NCBI GenBank assembly: GCA_947452365.1
Contig: CANGCO010000004.1
Span: 1-64,000, forward strand
Source: Caulobacteraceae bacterium
GTDB taxonomy: Bacteria; Pseudomonadota; Alphaproteobacteria; Caulobacterales; Caulobacteraceae
Direction of reading: 5' to 3'
Length of the DNA: 64,000 bases
The translations under genes were made by a program, and so were the position numbers. This document shows positions 44,931 to 54,628 of this stretch, piece after piece. How positions within the stretch are numbered: position 1 is the stretch's first letter; every line of letters begins with the position of its first letter. The notes beneath the pieces are model-generated. The model searched no databases and was not told the DNA's origin. It worked only from the letters and a program-made list of their open reading frames with translations.

Positions 44931-45905
44931 CTAGCCAAGCCCCTTAAGCTTAAGCCAGGCCCTAAGGTCGGCTGCAGATTGCTCAGCCTTTTCTTCCATC
45001 GGAATATGACCGGTCGCGGGGTAAAGGATCAGGCTAGCGCCCGGTATGGCGCCGGCTAGGGCCTTGCCATCGGCAACCGGGATCAGGGCATCATCCTCGC
45101 CATGCATGACTAGGGTCGGCACCCTGATTGTGGCCAAAAGCGCCTTAGCCTGATCGACCGTCACGGGCTTGCGCGCCGTTTGCAAATTCATGATCAAGGC
45201 GCGGTGACCCTCAGCCCGGCCCAGTTCCACATAGCGGTCAATCATGGCCTGATCGACCAGGGCCTTGTTGTGGAAGGCGTCCCTTAGACCCGCCGCAACG
45301 ATGGATGAGGTATCCAATTGTTGGCCAAGCGCCCGGGCAATCGGAAAGCGCAAAAGCTTAAAGGCCAGAGGCGTGCGGGCATTGGCGCCCTCATGCGGCC
45401 AACCGGCGCTATCGACCAGGACTAGGCCATTAAGGCGCTCTGGATAGCGCGTCGCAAGGTTCCAAGCGACGCCGCCGCCCATGGAATTGCCCGCCAAAAC
45501 AAAGCGCGGCGCACCTAGCCTTGCCGTGGTCTGGGCCACCAGATCAGCATAGGCATCAATCGAGGGCTTATAATTGGCCGGGGCGCGGGTCAGACCATGG
45601 CCAGGCAGGTCGAGCGTTATAATGCGGTATTGGTTACCTAAGAGGCCAACCCAGGGCTCCCAGGTGTGCAAGGAGGCCGAAAACCCATGCACCAATACCA
45701 GAACCGGGCCCTTGGCATTGCCCTGATCGCGATAATGCACGTGCGCGCCGCTGGGCAGATCTAGATAGTGCGAGGCGCTATTGGCGTATTTGGCCTCTAG
45801 GGTCTTAAAGGGAATGTCAGGACGGCGCAGGGCCAGATAGGCCCCGGCCAAGAGCACGACGAGGCCAAGCACCCCAAACCCTGCCCATTTCAATACCGTC
45901 TTCAT
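44931..45905 (-). CDS. Membrane-anchored alpha/beta hydrolase
   Basis: From ATG 45905 the protein is 324 residues; the longer frame begins inside the moeB gene. An N-terminal helix (about 7-25) anchors it. The hydrolase domain has HGFSASLHTWEPW (oxyanion region), the nucleophile elbow GNSMGGGVAWNLA, an Asp in GEDDALIP and the catalytic His in TGHIPMEE. It is 13 nt after moeB on the same strand. The ester or amide substrate is unknown. Confidence 0.86.
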   Translation of the reverse strand: MKTVLKWAGFGVLGLVVLLAGAYLALRRPDIPFKTLEAKYANSASHYLDLPSGAHVHYRDQGNAKGPVLVLVHGFSASLHTWEPWVGLLGNQYRIITLDLPGHGLTRAPANYKPSIDAYADLVAQTTARLGAPRFVLAGNSMGGGVAWNLATRYPERLNGLVLVDSAGWPHEGANARTPLAFKLLRFPIARALGQQLDTSSIVAAGLRDAFHNKALVDQAMIDRYVELGRAEGHRALIMNLQTARKPVTVDQAKALLATIRVPTLVMHGEDDALIPVADGKALAGAIPGASLILYPATGHIPMEEKAEQSAADLRAWLKLKGLG

Positions 45906-45918
45906 GGCGCCCTGCCCC

Positions 45919-46668
45919 CTATAGATGACCGCCCGCACCGCAAGCCGGGCAGGCCGGGTCTGCGGACAATTTGACCGTCCGCGACTCTGCAGACAGACCA
46001 TCATAGATCAAGAGCCGTCCGGTCAAGGCCTCGCCTGCGCCGGTTATGGTCTTGATCGCCTCCATGGCCATCATAGCCCCGATCACGCCCGCCAAGGCCC
46101 CAACCACGCCAACCGCAGAACAAGTCTCGGCCTCGGGCGGAATATCAGGCACTAGACACTGGTAACAGGGCCGGCCTTCAAACACAGCGACCTGGCCGGT
46201 CCAGCGGCCAATTGCGCCGGACACCAAGACCTTGGCCTCATCCAGACAGGCCTGATTGATTAAGAACCGGACGGCAAAATCATCCACCCCATCAAGGATC
46301 AGGTCATAGTCTTTAACCAGATCACGCGCGTTCTGCCGGGTGAAGGCAACAGGGTGCGATACCAGTTGGATGTGGGGGTTAAGCGCCTCAAGGTGCCTTT
46401 GCCCCGCCTCGGTCTTGGATTGACCAATATCGGCGGTGGTAAACAGGACCTGTCTTTGCAGATTGGACAGGCTAACCGTATCGGCATCAACCAGGCCAAG
46501 CGTGCCAACCCCCGCTGCCGCTAGATAAAGTGCGGCTGGACCGCCAAGCCCGCCCGCCCCAACCACCAAGACCTTGGCTGCTTTTAGCTTTTGCTGCCCC
46601 GGTCCGCCGATCTCGCGCAGGACCAGATGGCGGGCATAGCGCTCGATTTCGTCTGGGCCAAAGGCCAT
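45919..46668 (-). CDS. moeB: MoeB/ThiF-type E1 adenylyltransferase
   Basis: The 249-residue enzyme adenylates the C-terminus of a ubiquitin-like sulfur carrier (MoaD or ThiS). It has VLVVGAGGLGGPAALYLAAAGVG, the Arg finger in LSNLQRQVLF, a possible catalytic Cys in PEAETCSAVGVVG, and zinc-type CYQC and CPAC pairs. The RPYQC or CPAC order cannot separate MoeB from ThiF with certainty. It is placed between the Ada-like gene and the hydrolase gene, 19 and 13 nt away. Confidence 0.87.
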   Translation of the reverse strand: MAFGPDEIERYARHLVLREIGGPGQQKLKAAKVLVVGAGGLGGPAALYLAAAGVGTLGLVDADTVSLSNLQRQVLFTTADIGQSKTEAGQRHLEALNPHIQLVSHPVAFTRQNARDLVKDYDLILDGVDDFAVRFLINQACLDEAKVLVSGAIGRWTGQVAVFEGRPCYQCLVPDIPPEAETCSAVGVVGALAGVIGAMMAMEAIKTITGAGEALTGRLLIYDGLSAESRTVKLSADPACPACGAGGHL

Positions 46669-46687
46669 GCTTGCCCTCCAAGACCCC

Positions 46688-47593
46688 TTAAGCCGAGGCC
46701 GTCATTACCGCTTCATGGCCCAGCATAGCGGCCTTGCGCGCCAAGCCCCAGTGATAACCGGTCAGGCGGCCGTCCCGAGCAATCGCCCTATGGCAGGGGA
46801 TCAGATAGCTGATCGGATTGGCCCCGATCGCCGCGCCCGTGGCGCGAAACGCCGCGGGCTTGCCAGTCCAGGCCGCGACATCCGCATAGGTTGCGGTCGC
46901 GCCGGCCGGGATTTTCAATAAGGCCTTCCAGACCTGAATATGGAAGGGTGGTCCCATCAAGGCCAGCGGCGGCGCAGGCCCGTCGCCTAAAAACACGGCA
47001 CCCGAAAGCTGCCTTGCCCCGGCATCATCACGCTGCCATTGGCCCGCTGGCCAGCGCGCCTGCATATCGGCCAAGGCCGCAGCCTCATCGCCCGCATCAC
47101 AAAAGGCCAGACCACACAGCCCGCGCGGCGAAGACACAAAAAGCGCCGTGCCAAACGGGCAGGGGGCATAGCCATAGGTCAAGGTCAGGCCCTCACCGCG
47201 CCGCCGAACCTCACCCGGCGTCACCGCCTCATGCGCGATAAACAGGTCATGCAGACGCGATGGACCCGAAAGGCCAATATCCAAGGCCGCATCCAGCACG
47301 CTGGTCCCGGCCTCTAGACTCTTGCGCGCCTGACCATGGGCTATGGCGGCCATGAAGGTCTTGGGGCTGACCCCGGCCCAGCGCGTAAACAGGCGCTGGA
47401 AATGAAATTCTGACAGGCCGACCGCTTCTGCGGCCTGTTCTAGGCGCGGCCGCTCACGCCAGTGTTCGGCCAGCCAATGCAGGGCCGCGCCCATGCGCGC
47501 ATAATCGGCGGCCTGTTGGTCAAGCCGGGCCGGGCCGCTAGCCGGGCCCGCAAACGGCTCAAGACTGGGGTCGTTTAAGGGATGTTGGGTCAT
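46688..47593 (-). CDS. Ada-like AraC regulator fused to O6-methylguanine-DNA methyltransferase
   Basis: From ATG 47593 the protein is 301 residues. Residues about 35-130 hold an AraC-type helix-turn-helix (LEQAAEAVGLSEFHFQRLF, followed by a second HTH). The C-terminal half is a methyltransferase with active site IPCHRAI and GAIGANPISY. The N-terminal zinc phosphotriester-repair domain of E. coli Ada is absent. It thus repairs O6-alkylguanine by suicidal transfer and may regulate the response. It may be co-transcribed with moeB. Confidence 0.9.
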   Translation of the reverse strand: MTQHPLNDPSLEPFAGPASGPARLDQQAADYARMGAALHWLAEHWRERPRLEQAAEAVGLSEFHFQRLFTRWAGVSPKTFMAAIAHGQARKSLEAGTSVLDAALDIGLSGPSRLHDLFIAHEAVTPGEVRRRGEGLTLTYGYAPCPFGTALFVSSPRGLCGLAFCDAGDEAAALADMQARWPAGQWQRDDAGARQLSGAVFLGDGPAPPLALMGPPFHIQVWKALLKIPAGATATYADVAAWTGKPAAFRATGAAIGANPISYLIPCHRAIARDGRLTGYHWGLARKAAMLGHEAVMTASA

Positions 47594-47654
47594 GCCCGCC
47601 GTCTTGCCGCAAACTTCGCGCCATTTCCGCCCGAATCTTGCTTTTTGGCAAATT

Positions 47655-48134
47655 TTATCCGTGCCGGGCGGCGCGTGCCGATCGAATTGCGGCCTCCAAG
47701 GCCCGGCCAAGGTCAGAGCGCTCTGGCGGGCTCAGGGCCTGGCCAATCGACAGGCGTCTTGCTGACATTTTCAGACTGATCTTGGCCTCATGCTCGCCAT
47801 CGTCCTCGATTTCGACCCGGGTAAAGGCGGTCGGTGAGGTCCAGACCGTGCGCGCTAGGGTGCCGATCTGATGCAAGACCCTGACCTCATCAGCCGTGAC
47901 CTGGACCCGCTCGGCCTGTTGACCAGCGCGATAATGGATCTTGAAGGCGATAAACACGCCCAGCACATCTAGGCCCAAAAACACCGGCACGGGCAAGGCG
48001 CCAATCGCGACAAAAAGCCCGGCAATCAAGAGGTTCAATACGATCAATATGGTCATAAGCACACGAAACCCGCCCCTAGACAGGGACCGGTTTGGGGTGA
48101 TGACGGCATCCATGAAATAGACGGCTGTGGACAT
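47655..48134 (-). CDS. DUF2244 membrane protein
   Basis: From ATG 48134 it is 159 residues with NRSLSRGGFRVLMTILIVLN leading into two membrane helices, then a soluble domain (RVQVTADEVRVLHQIG... ARRLSIGQALSPPERSDLGRAL). This is the pattern of DUF2244, a small conserved alphaproteobacterial family of unknown function. It diverges from nth, a pairing common in the group. Confidence 0.85.
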   Translation of the reverse strand: MSTAVYFMDAVITPNRSLSRGGFRVLMTILIVLNLLIAGLFVAIGALPVPVFLGLDVLGVFIAFKIHYRAGQQAERVQVTADEVRVLHQIGTLARTVWTSPTAFTRVEIEDDGEHEAKISLKMSARRLSIGQALSPPERSDLGRALEAAIRSARAARHG

Positions 48135-48211
48135 GCACTGACTATATGGAGCCAAGGCCCCGATTGACCAGCGGCCTTGGCGAAGGCGCGACAATAGAGC
48201 ATGGTTAGCCG

Positions 48212-48934
48212 ATGCGCGCCAAAGCCCCCCCCAGCACCCGTTCCCGAATTAAGTCCGGCTCCCATGACGGCCAAAGAACCAAGCCTGCGCGTAAGCGCAC
48301 CGCCGCCGAGCGCGAGCGCATCGAGGCGATTTTTGACCGATTTGCCGAGGCTGATCCCGCGCCCGCCACCGAGTTGAATGCGACCAGCCGCTATACCCTA
48401 TTGGTCGCGGTGGTCCTGTCGGCCCAGGCCACGGACAAGTCAGTCAATCGCGCCACGGAAGGCCTGTTTGAGGCGGCCGACACGCCCGACAAGATGCTGG
48501 CCCTAGGCGAGGCTGGCGTCGCCAATCATATCAAGACGATTGGTCTTTTCCGCACCAAGGCCAAGAATGTGATCGCCTTGTCGCAAATCCTGCTGCGGCA
48601 ATATGGCGGCGAGGTGCCAACCGAGCGCAATGCACTTGAGGCCCTGCCCGGCGTTGGGCGCAAGACCGCCAGCGTGGTCTTGAATGAGTGGGGGCTTGAA
48701 CCTGCCATTGCCGTCGATACCCATGTGTTTCGGGTGGCGCACAGGCTGGGCCTTGCCGACGGCAAGAGCCCCAACCAGGTTGAAAACCAGCTTAAAAGCA
48801 CCGTGCCCCCGCCCTATCTGACGCGGGCTCATCACTGGCTGATTCTTCAGGGCCGCTATGTCTGTATCGCCCGCAAGCCCAAATGCGGCGCCTGCCCGGT
48901 GGCCGATCTTTGCCCGTCCAAGGACGAATACTAG
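48212..48934 (+). CDS. nth: Endonuclease III (DNA glycosylase/AP lyase)
   Basis: The enzyme removes oxidised pyrimidines and nicks AP sites in base-excision repair. The 240-residue protein has the catalytic Lys region VLSAQATDKSVN, the helix-hairpin-helix LPGVGRKTASV, the catalytic Asp in AVDTHVFRVAHR, and the [4Fe-4S] ligand set C-x6-C-x2-C-x5-C in CIARKPKCGACPVADLC. It has a basic N-terminal tail of about 30 residues. Its stop shares CTAG with the convergent ATP-grasp gene. Confidence 0.96.
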   Translation: MRAKAPPSTRSRIKSGSHDGQRTKPARKRTAAERERIEAIFDRFAEADPAPATELNATSRYTLLVAVVLSAQATDKSVNRATEGLFEAADTPDKMLALGEAGVANHIKTIGLFRTKAKNVIALSQILLRQYGGEVPTERNALEALPGVGRKTASVVLNEWGLEPAIAVDTHVFRVAHRLGLADGKSPNQVENQLKSTVPPPYLTRAHHWLILQGRYVCIARKPKCGACPVADLCPSKDEY

Positions 48935-49806
48935 TCGATTGAGGCCATAATCGCGCCTGCAAAGGCCGCGCCCTGGTCGGGGGCGTGCTCTAAAAACAGG
49001 TTCGGCTCAATCAGTTCCAGCTCCATCAAACGAAGATCACCGTCTAGGCAGCGGATCAGATCGATCCGGGCATAGACCAGATCTTGATCCACGGCACGCA
49101 GAACCGACTGGGCCGCGTCAAAGGCCTCAGGGCTTGGCATAACCTGGCGCACCCGGCCGCCAAATTGCGGTTGGACGCGAAAATCGCCCGTCCGCGCCAC
49201 CTTGATCACGGCGTGGCTAAACTGACCGCCAAAATAAAACAGCGACCATTCCCCCTCCTCGCCCACGGCAGGCAAGAAGGGCTGCACAATGACCGGGCCC
49301 TGCGGCAGGTCGTCAGGCTCATCATCTGGAAAATGCACGACGGTCTGGTGCGAGCCGGCCGAAATCTGCGGCTTGATCACCAAGAGCTCACTATCAAACA
49401 TGGCCCGCGCCTGATCAAGGTCTTGCCAGGTCAGGTCCTCGGTCATCAGGCTGGGCACCACCGGCGCGCCCAGATCAGCCAACTGCGCCAGATAGGACTT
49501 GGTCGTGTTCCAGGCCAAGAGCCGGGCGGGGTGTGTCAACCGAACCCCCAATTCGTCCCAGGCCTTCAGCCGGTCCGCCCAGGCCTGGGCCTTAAGATGA
49601 TAGCCCCAGGCTAAAAGCGGCAAGACGCCATCATAGGCCAGCAAGGCCCTGGCCGGAGGGCCGCCAAACCAGGGCTCAGCCGTAACCTTGGCGCCCATGG
49701 CCTGTAAGGGCGCGGCCAGGGTTTCAAACAGTCCAGGCCAACTGGCGGCGTGTTGTTCGTTATCGGGCGAGGGGACCAGTATGGCCAGATGCGGATATTG
49801 GGTCAT
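48931..49806 (-). CDS. ATP-grasp family protein of unknown substrate
   Basis: The 291-residue protein has an N-terminal alpha/beta domain (HLAILVPSPDNEQHAASWPG) and an ATP-grasp-type body: TTKSYLAQLADLGAPVVPS, LLVIKPQISAGS and, near the end, the Mg-binding LMELELIEPNLFL. It resembles RimK/glutathione-synthetase-like ligases but I cannot place it in a named pathway. Such genes occur next to nth in related bacteria. It diverges from the adenosine-kinase gene by 123 bases. Confidence 0.75.
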   Translation of the reverse strand: MTQYPHLAILVPSPDNEQHAASWPGLFETLAAPLQAMGAKVTAEPWFGGPPARALLAYDGVLPLLAWGYHLKAQAWADRLKAWDELGVRLTHPARLLAWNTTKSYLAQLADLGAPVVPSLMTEDLTWQDLDQARAMFDSELLVIKPQISAGSHQTVVHFPDDEPDDLPQGPVIVQPFLPAVGEEGEWSLFYFGGQFSHAVIKVARTGDFRVQPQFGGRVRQVMPSPEAFDAAQSVLRAVDQDLVYARIDLIRCLDGDLRLMELELIEPNLFLEHAPDQGAAFAGAIMASID

Positions 49807-49929
49807 GGCTCTTGGCCTATCGCGTCAAAATCGGCGCGGCAAGCCTTGATGCCCGCTTGCGCCTTTGCCCTTAAGCCCAAGGCAGACTATAGCAGGGCTA
49901 GGTTTCGTATTTTGCGATTTGCAGGCCCC

Positions 49930-50919
49930 ATGACCGAGCTCTATGACGTCGCCGCTATTGGCAATGCTATTGTCGATGTGATTGCCCCGGCTGACGATCA
50001 GTTTTTGGCCGACCAGGGCCTGGTCAAGGGCTCTATGGCCCTGATCGATGACGCACGCGCCCTTTATCTTTATGACCAGATGGCGGCAGGCATTGAGGCT
50101 TCAGGCGGTTCGGCAGCCAATACGGTTGCCGGCATTGCCAGTCTCGGCGGCCGGGCGGCCTATATTGGCAAGGTGGCCAATGACCAGCTTGGCGATGTGT
50201 TTGCCCATGATATTTCAGCCATTGGGGTAGCTTTCGACGTTCCGCGCCTAGCTGACGGTGCGCCGACCGCCCGCTGTCTGATTAATGTGACCCCCGATGG
50301 CCAGCGCACCATGTCGACCTTTTTGGGGGCCTCCAACCAATTGACTGTGGCCGATGTGTCGCCAGACCTGGTGGCGGCGGCAAAGATTCTTTACCTCGAA
50401 GGCTATTTGTTTGATCCGATCGAGGCGCGCCGGGCATTTGCCAAGGCGACAGCCATTGCCCGCACCCATGGTCGCCAGATTGCCCTAACCCTTTCAGACT
50501 CGTTTGTGGTCGAGCGTCACCGCGCCGCCCTACTCGGCTTTATTGAGACCGAGGTGGATATTCTGTTCGCTAATGCCGCCGAGGTCTGCGCCCTGTTTGA
50601 GACCCAAGATATTGATGCAGCGATTGCGGGCCTAAACGGCAAGGTCGCGATTGCCGCCGTGACCCGCAGCGCGCATGGCTCTAGCCTGTTGGCCGGTGGC
50701 GCCGTCACCCATATTGAGGCCAGTCCCGTCGAAAAAGTGGTCGATACCACCGGCGCAGGCGATCAATATGCGGCCGGGGTCTTGTTTGGCCTGGCGCGCG
50801 GCCGATCCATCAGCCAGTGCGGCGCGCTGGGTTCGCTGGCAGCGGCCGAGGTAATTTCGCATTATGGCCCCAGGCCCTTTGTCTCGCTGCAAACCCTGGC
50901 CGCCAAGGCTGGGCTTTAA
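49930..50919 (+). CDS. Adenosine kinase-like PfkB sugar kinase
   Basis: From ATG 49930 the protein is 329 residues. It has a PfkB fold: [34 protein letters not shown] and the catalytic [19 protein letters not shown] with the conserved Asp. The alphaproteobacterial group next to hisB is annotated as adenosine kinase, but the acceptor is not proven. The longer frame to 49750 has no homology. The next gene, hisB, starts 14 nt downstream. Confidence 0.87.
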   Translation: MTELYDVAAIGNAIVDVIAPADDQFLADQGLVKGSMALIDDARALYLYDQMAAGIEASGGSAANTVAGIASLGGRAAYIGKVANDQLGDVFAHDISAIGVAFDVPRLADGAPTARCLINVTPDGQRTMSTFLGASNQLTVADVSPDLVAAAKILYLEGYLFDPIEARRAFAKATAIARTHGRQIALTLSDSFVVERHRAALLGFIETEVDILFANAAEVCALFETQDIDAAIAGLNGKVAIAAVTRSAHGSSLLAGGAVTHIEASPVEKVVDTTGAGDQYAAGVLFGLARGRSISQCGALGSLAAAEVISHYGPRPFVSLQTLAAKAGL

Positions 50920-50933
50920 TCAAGGTTGGTGTG

Positions 50934-51530
50934 ATGACTGAGCACAGAACCGCGCAAATCCTTCGCGAAACCAAGGAAACCTTTATAAAGGTCTCGATCG
51001 ATCTCGATGGCACAGGCCAGGCCCAGGTCTCAACCGGGATCGGGTTTTTCGATCACATGCTGGACGCCTTTGCCCGGCACGGCGGCTTTGATTTGAATGT
51101 TGAGGCCAAGGGCGATCTGCATATTGATTTTCACCATACGGTCGAGGATGTCGGGATCGTGCTGGGGCAGGCCGTGGCCAAGGCGCTGGACGGTTTCAAG
51201 GGCATTCGCCGGTTTGGCCATGCCTATATCCCCATGGATGAGACCTTAAGCCGATGTGCGATCGACCTGTCCAATCGTCCCTATCTGATCTGGAAGGTTG
51301 AGTTTTCGCGGCCCAAGATTGGTGATTTCGACACAGAATTGTTCAAGGAATTCCATCAGGCCTTTGCCATGAATGCCGGGGCCTGTGTGCATCTTGAATG
51401 CGTATATGGTGACAATAACCACCATATTGCCGAAAGCGGATTTAAGGCCTTGGCGAGGGCCTTGCGGGTTGCGGTCGAGCTTGATCCCAAGACCCAAGGC
51501 CAGGCCGCCTCGACCAAGGGCGTGCTTTAG
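50934..51530 (+). CDS. hisB: Imidazoleglycerol-phosphate dehydratase
   Basis: HisB catalyses the sixth step of histidine synthesis. From ATG 50934 the protein is 198 residues, with [19 protein letters not shown], the metal-binding [16 protein letters not shown] and [20 protein letters not shown]. It is the monofunctional form without the phosphatase domain. AAGG at 50922-50925 is 8 nt before the start. It opens the hisB-hisH-hisA-hisF-hisE run. Confidence 0.96.
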   Translation: MTEHRTAQILRETKETFIKVSIDLDGTGQAQVSTGIGFFDHMLDAFARHGGFDLNVEAKGDLHIDFHHTVEDVGIVLGQAVAKALDGFKGIRRFGHAYIPMDETLSRCAIDLSNRPYLIWKVEFSRPKIGDFDTELFKEFHQAFAMNAGACVHLECVYGDNNHHIAESGFKALARALRVAVELDPKTQGQAASTKGVL

Positions 51531-51538
51531 GATCCTTG

Positions 51539-52183
51539 ATGCAAACCGTTACCCTGATTGATTATGGCTCTGGCAATCTGCGCTCGGCGCAAAAGGCCCT
51601 GATCGCGGCGGCGATGGGGCTTGGGCCGAGCTATGAGGTCAGTGTCTCGGATGATCCAGAGGTGATTGCCCGCGCTGACCGTCTAGTCTTGCCTGGCGTT
51701 GGTGCCTTTGCCGCCTGTATGCGGGCACTGGAAGAGCGTAGCGGCGTGATTGAGGCCATGATCGAAGCGGTCAAGGGCCGGGGGGTTCCGTTTTTGGGTG
51801 TTTGCGTTGGCATGCAATTGCTGGCCGATCGCGGGCTAGAATTTGGCCAGACCACAGGGCTTGGCTGGATTGGTGGCGAGGTGCGGCTTTTGGCCCCCAC
51901 TGACCCGCACTGTAAGATTCCACATATGGGCTGGAACGCGTTGGACACTATGCGCGATCATGCCTTGTTGGCGGGGCTAGAGCCCGGCGCCCATATGTAT
52001 TTCACCCATTCCTATGCCCTGTTTGCTAAGGACCCTAGCAGCGTCATTGCCACCACTGATCATGGCGGAGCCATGGTTGCGGCGGTTGCTAAGGACACGG
52101 TCGCAGGCATGCAATTTCATCCTGAAAAATCCCAAGCCGCAGGCCTTCGCCTGCTGGCTAATTTCCTGGAGTGGCGGCCATGA
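51539..52183 (+). CDS. hisH: Imidazole glycerol phosphate synthase glutaminase subunit
   Basis: HisH frees ammonia from glutamine for HisF. The start ATG 51539 (TTG one codon earlier is possible) gives 214 residues: [16 protein letters not shown], the catalytic Cys in [11 protein letters not shown] and the His/Glu in MQFHPEKSQ. It lies 8 nt after hisB and overlaps hisA by ATGA. The two subunits act as a channelling dimer. Confidence 0.96.
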   Translation: MQTVTLIDYGSGNLRSAQKALIAAAMGLGPSYEVSVSDDPEVIARADRLVLPGVGAFAACMRALEERSGVIEAMIEAVKGRGVPFLGVCVGMQLLADRGLEFGQTTGLGWIGGEVRLLAPTDPHCKIPHMGWNALDTMRDHALLAGLEPGAHMYFTHSYALFAKDPSSVIATTDHGGAMVAAVAKDTVAGMQFHPEKSQAAGLRLLANFLEWRP

Positions 52184-52911
52184 TTCTTTATCCCGCCATC
52201 GACCTGAAAGACGGTCAGTGTGTGCGTCTGCTCCATGGCGATATGGATCAGGCCACCGTGTTCAACGCCTCACCCGCAGATCAAGCCGCACAATTTGTAC
52301 GGGCGGGTTTTGAATGGTTGCATGTGGTTGACCTTAATGGCGCGATTGAAGGTCGGCCCGTCAATGCCGATGCCGTGGGCGAGATCATGCGCGCCGTTTC
52401 GATCCCGGTTCAGCTCGGTGGCGGCATCCGCACCCGCCCCCAGATCGAGCACTGGATCGAGGCAGGGATCAGCCGGGTGATTTTGGGCACGGTCGCGGTC
52501 AAGGATCCCGATCTGGTTCGGCGCGCCGCCGCCGATTTTCCAGAACAGATCGCCGTGGCCATCGATATTCGCGACGGTATGGTTGCGGTTGAGGGCTGGG
52601 TTGGGGCGTCAGATCTGGATGCGGTAACCCTCGCCAAACGCTTTGAGGACGCGGGCGTTGCCGCCCTGATTGTTACCGATATTGGCCGCGACGGGGCCTT
52701 AACCGGCGTTAATGTTGAAGCGGTTGGCGCAGTTGCCGATGCGGTAAACATTCCAGTGATCGCCTCTGGCGGCTTTGCGTCTGTTGCCGATATTCGCAAT
52801 CTTAAGGCCCGGCCCGGGGTTGCGATTGCGGGCGCTGTTCTGGGCCGCGCGCTCTATAATGGCGCGATTAGCCCGGCCGAAGTGCTCGCCGCCGCGCAAA
52901 TGCGCCGCTAG
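52180..52911 (+). CDS. hisA: Phosphoribosylformimino-5-aminoimidazole carboxamide ribotide isomerase
   Basis: HisA catalyses the Amadori rearrangement in histidine synthesis. From ATG 52180 the protein is 243 residues, with [30 protein letters not shown] and [15 protein letters not shown]; the catalytic Asp residues are in AIDLKDG and TDIGRDG. It is a (beta-alpha)8 barrel related to HisF. Confidence 0.96.
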   Translation: MILYPAIDLKDGQCVRLLHGDMDQATVFNASPADQAAQFVRAGFEWLHVVDLNGAIEGRPVNADAVGEIMRAVSIPVQLGGGIRTRPQIEHWIEAGISRVILGTVAVKDPDLVRRAAADFPEQIAVAIDIRDGMVAVEGWVGASDLDAVTLAKRFEDAGVAALIVTDIGRDGALTGVNVEAVGAVADAVNIPVIASGGFASVADIRNLKARPGVAIAGAVLGRALYNGAISPAEVLAAAQMRR

Positions 52912-52931
52912 GGTTGGAGGCTCACACACCC

Positions 52932-53696
52932 ATGCTCAAGGTGCGCATAATTCCCTGTCTGGATGTTAAGGATGGGCGCGTGGTCAAGGGCGTCAATTTC
53001 CTTGACCTGCGCGATGCCGGTGATCCGGTCGAACAGGCTAGGGCCTATGATGCCGCCGGCGCCGATGAGCTCATGTTTCTCGATATCACCGCCAGCCATG
53101 AGGGCCGCGGGGCCATATTGGATGTGATTGCCCGCACGGCTGAGGTCTGTTTCATGCCGGTTTCGGTTGGTGGTGGGGTGCGGCAGGTTGGGGATGCCCG
53201 GCGTCTGTTAAGGGCCGGGGCCGACAAGGTCTCGATCAATACTGCGGCGGTTGAAAATCCTGACCTCTTGTCTGCGGCCGCCGATGCGTTTGGTTCGCAA
53301 TGCGTGGTGGTGGCGATTGATGCCAAGGCCAGGGCTGATGGCGCAGGCTGGGAGGTTTTTACCTATGGCGGTCGCCGCGCCACGGGGCTGGATGTGATTG
53401 CGTATGCAGAACTGGCTGTGGCCCGAGGGGCGGGTGAGATTCTGCTCACCTCTATGGACCGCGACGGGGCAAAGACCGGTTATGACAATGCCTTGCTGAA
53501 GGCGGTCACTGAGGCCGTACGGGTGCCGGTGATAGCCAGTGGCGGGGCCGGTTCATGCAGGGACCTGATCGAGGGCGTGCAAATGGGCGGCGCAGATGCC
53601 GTGCTCGCCGCCTCGATCTTCCATTTTGGCGAAATCAGTATTGGCCAGGCCAAGACGGCCATGGCCGAGGCTGGTATTGCCGTGCGCCCGATCTGA
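52932..53696 (+). CDS. hisF: Imidazole glycerol phosphate synthase cyclase subunit
   Basis: HisF joins ammonia from HisH to PRFAR, giving imidazoleglycerol phosphate and AICAR. From ATG 52932 the protein is 254 residues: [20 protein letters not shown] with catalytic Asp and [10 protein letters not shown] with the second Asp. GGAGG at 52916-52920 precedes by 11 nt; an in-frame TTG upstream at 52914 is less likely. It follows hisA by 20 nt. Confidence 0.97.
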   Translation: MLKVRIIPCLDVKDGRVVKGVNFLDLRDAGDPVEQARAYDAAGADELMFLDITASHEGRGAILDVIARTAEVCFMPVSVGGGVRQVGDARRLLRAGADKVSINTAAVENPDLLSAAADAFGSQCVVVAIDAKARADGAGWEVFTYGGRRATGLDVIAYAELAVARGAGEILLTSMDRDGAKTGYDNALLKAVTEAVRVPVIASGGAGSCRDLIEGVQMGGADAVLAASIFHFGEISIGQAKTAMAEAGIAVRPI

Positions 53697-53711
53697 TGCA
53701 AGTCTAGCGCC

Positions 53712-54047
53712 ATGTCCCAAACCCAGCGTTTTACCACCGCGCTTGACGCCCTGTTTTCGACCATAGAGGCACGCAAGGGCGGCGATCCTGCCCAATCCTA
53801 TACGGCCAAGCTCTTGTCCCAGGGCCCGATCAAGGCCGCGCAAAAGCTTGGCGAGGAAGCCATAGAGACCGCGCTCGCGGCTGCCTTAAACGATGCCGAC
53901 GGCATTGCGAGCGAAAGCGCGGACCTTATCTATCACTGGCTGGTGCTATTGTGCGCGAGCGGCGTGTCGCTCGATGCGGTTGCGGCAAAACTTGAAGCAC
54001 GGGTCGGGCGCTCTGGCCTTGACGAAAAGGCCTCGCGGCCGACCTAG
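53712..54047 (+). CDS. hisE: Phosphoribosyl-ATP pyrophosphatase
   Basis: HisE hydrolyses phosphoribosyl-ATP in the second step of histidine synthesis. The 111-residue protein has SYTAKLLSQG, KLGEEAIETALAA and ESADLIYHWLVLL, the metal-binding helices of the MazG-like fold. It is separate from HisI, which is not in this window. The stop shares CTAG with the convergent Smr gene. Confidence 0.95.
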   Translation: MSQTQRFTTALDALFSTIEARKGGDPAQSYTAKLLSQGPIKAAQKLGEEAIETALAAALNDADGIASESADLIYHWLVLLCASGVSLDAVAAKLEARVGRSGLDEKASRPT

Positions 54048-54622
54048 GGGTTTTGTCGCTTTTTGAGAGCAATATAAAGCGCGCCCTCGCCGCCATGCCG
54101 ACGATGGGCCTCCGACACCCCGGCCACAATACTGCGAAGGTGTGGCGCAGACAGCCAGTCTGGCGTGCGGCGGCGCAATATGCCATCACCCAAAAAGCCC
54201 TTGCCCGTAATCACCAAGACCGCCCTCAGTCCATCGGCCTGGGCGCGGACGAGAAAATCTTCTAATACGCGGCGGGCCTGGTCTTGGCCAAGGCCGTGAA
54301 GGTCAAGCCGCGCCGTGATCGGATCACGCTCACGGGCCAGTCTTTGTTTGCGTCGTGGCTCAATACGGTTTGGGCCGTGATAGGGCGCAGGTTTTGGCAC
54401 TGGTATTGGCACAGGGCTGGGTAGAATGGGTGCGGGGGCGGGAACAGCAGGCGTCTTGCCGGGTTTGGTCTTGCCGACCTTGACAGGCATTGCTGCCGGC
54501 TGTGGAGGGCTTGGGATTGGCTCGGCCGGCAATTTGGGTACGGTCCGGCCAGGCCGGGCGCGCACAGTTGCAGCCACCATGGACCAGATTTTTATGTCAT
54601 CAGGATTAAGCGGGCGGCGCAC
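54044..54622 (-). CDS. Smr-domain protein
   Basis: The 192-residue protein has a long proline and alanine-rich N-terminal linker and a C-terminal Smr domain (ITARLDLHGLGQDQARRVLEDFL, VLVITGKG, GEGALYIALKK). Smr domains have nicking or mRNA-binding activity in other proteins; the role here is unknown. It lies downstream of mltA on the same strand (6 nt gap). Confidence 0.9.
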   Translation of the reverse strand: MRRPLNPDDIKIWSMVAATVRARPGRTVPKLPAEPIPSPPQPAAMPVKVGKTKPGKTPAVPAPAPILPSPVPIPVPKPAPYHGPNRIEPRRKQRLARERDPITARLDLHGLGQDQARRVLEDFLVRAQADGLRAVLVITGKGFLGDGILRRRTPDWLSAPHLRSIVAGVSEAHRRHGGEGALYIALKKRQNP

Positions 54623-54628
54623 TTGGGC

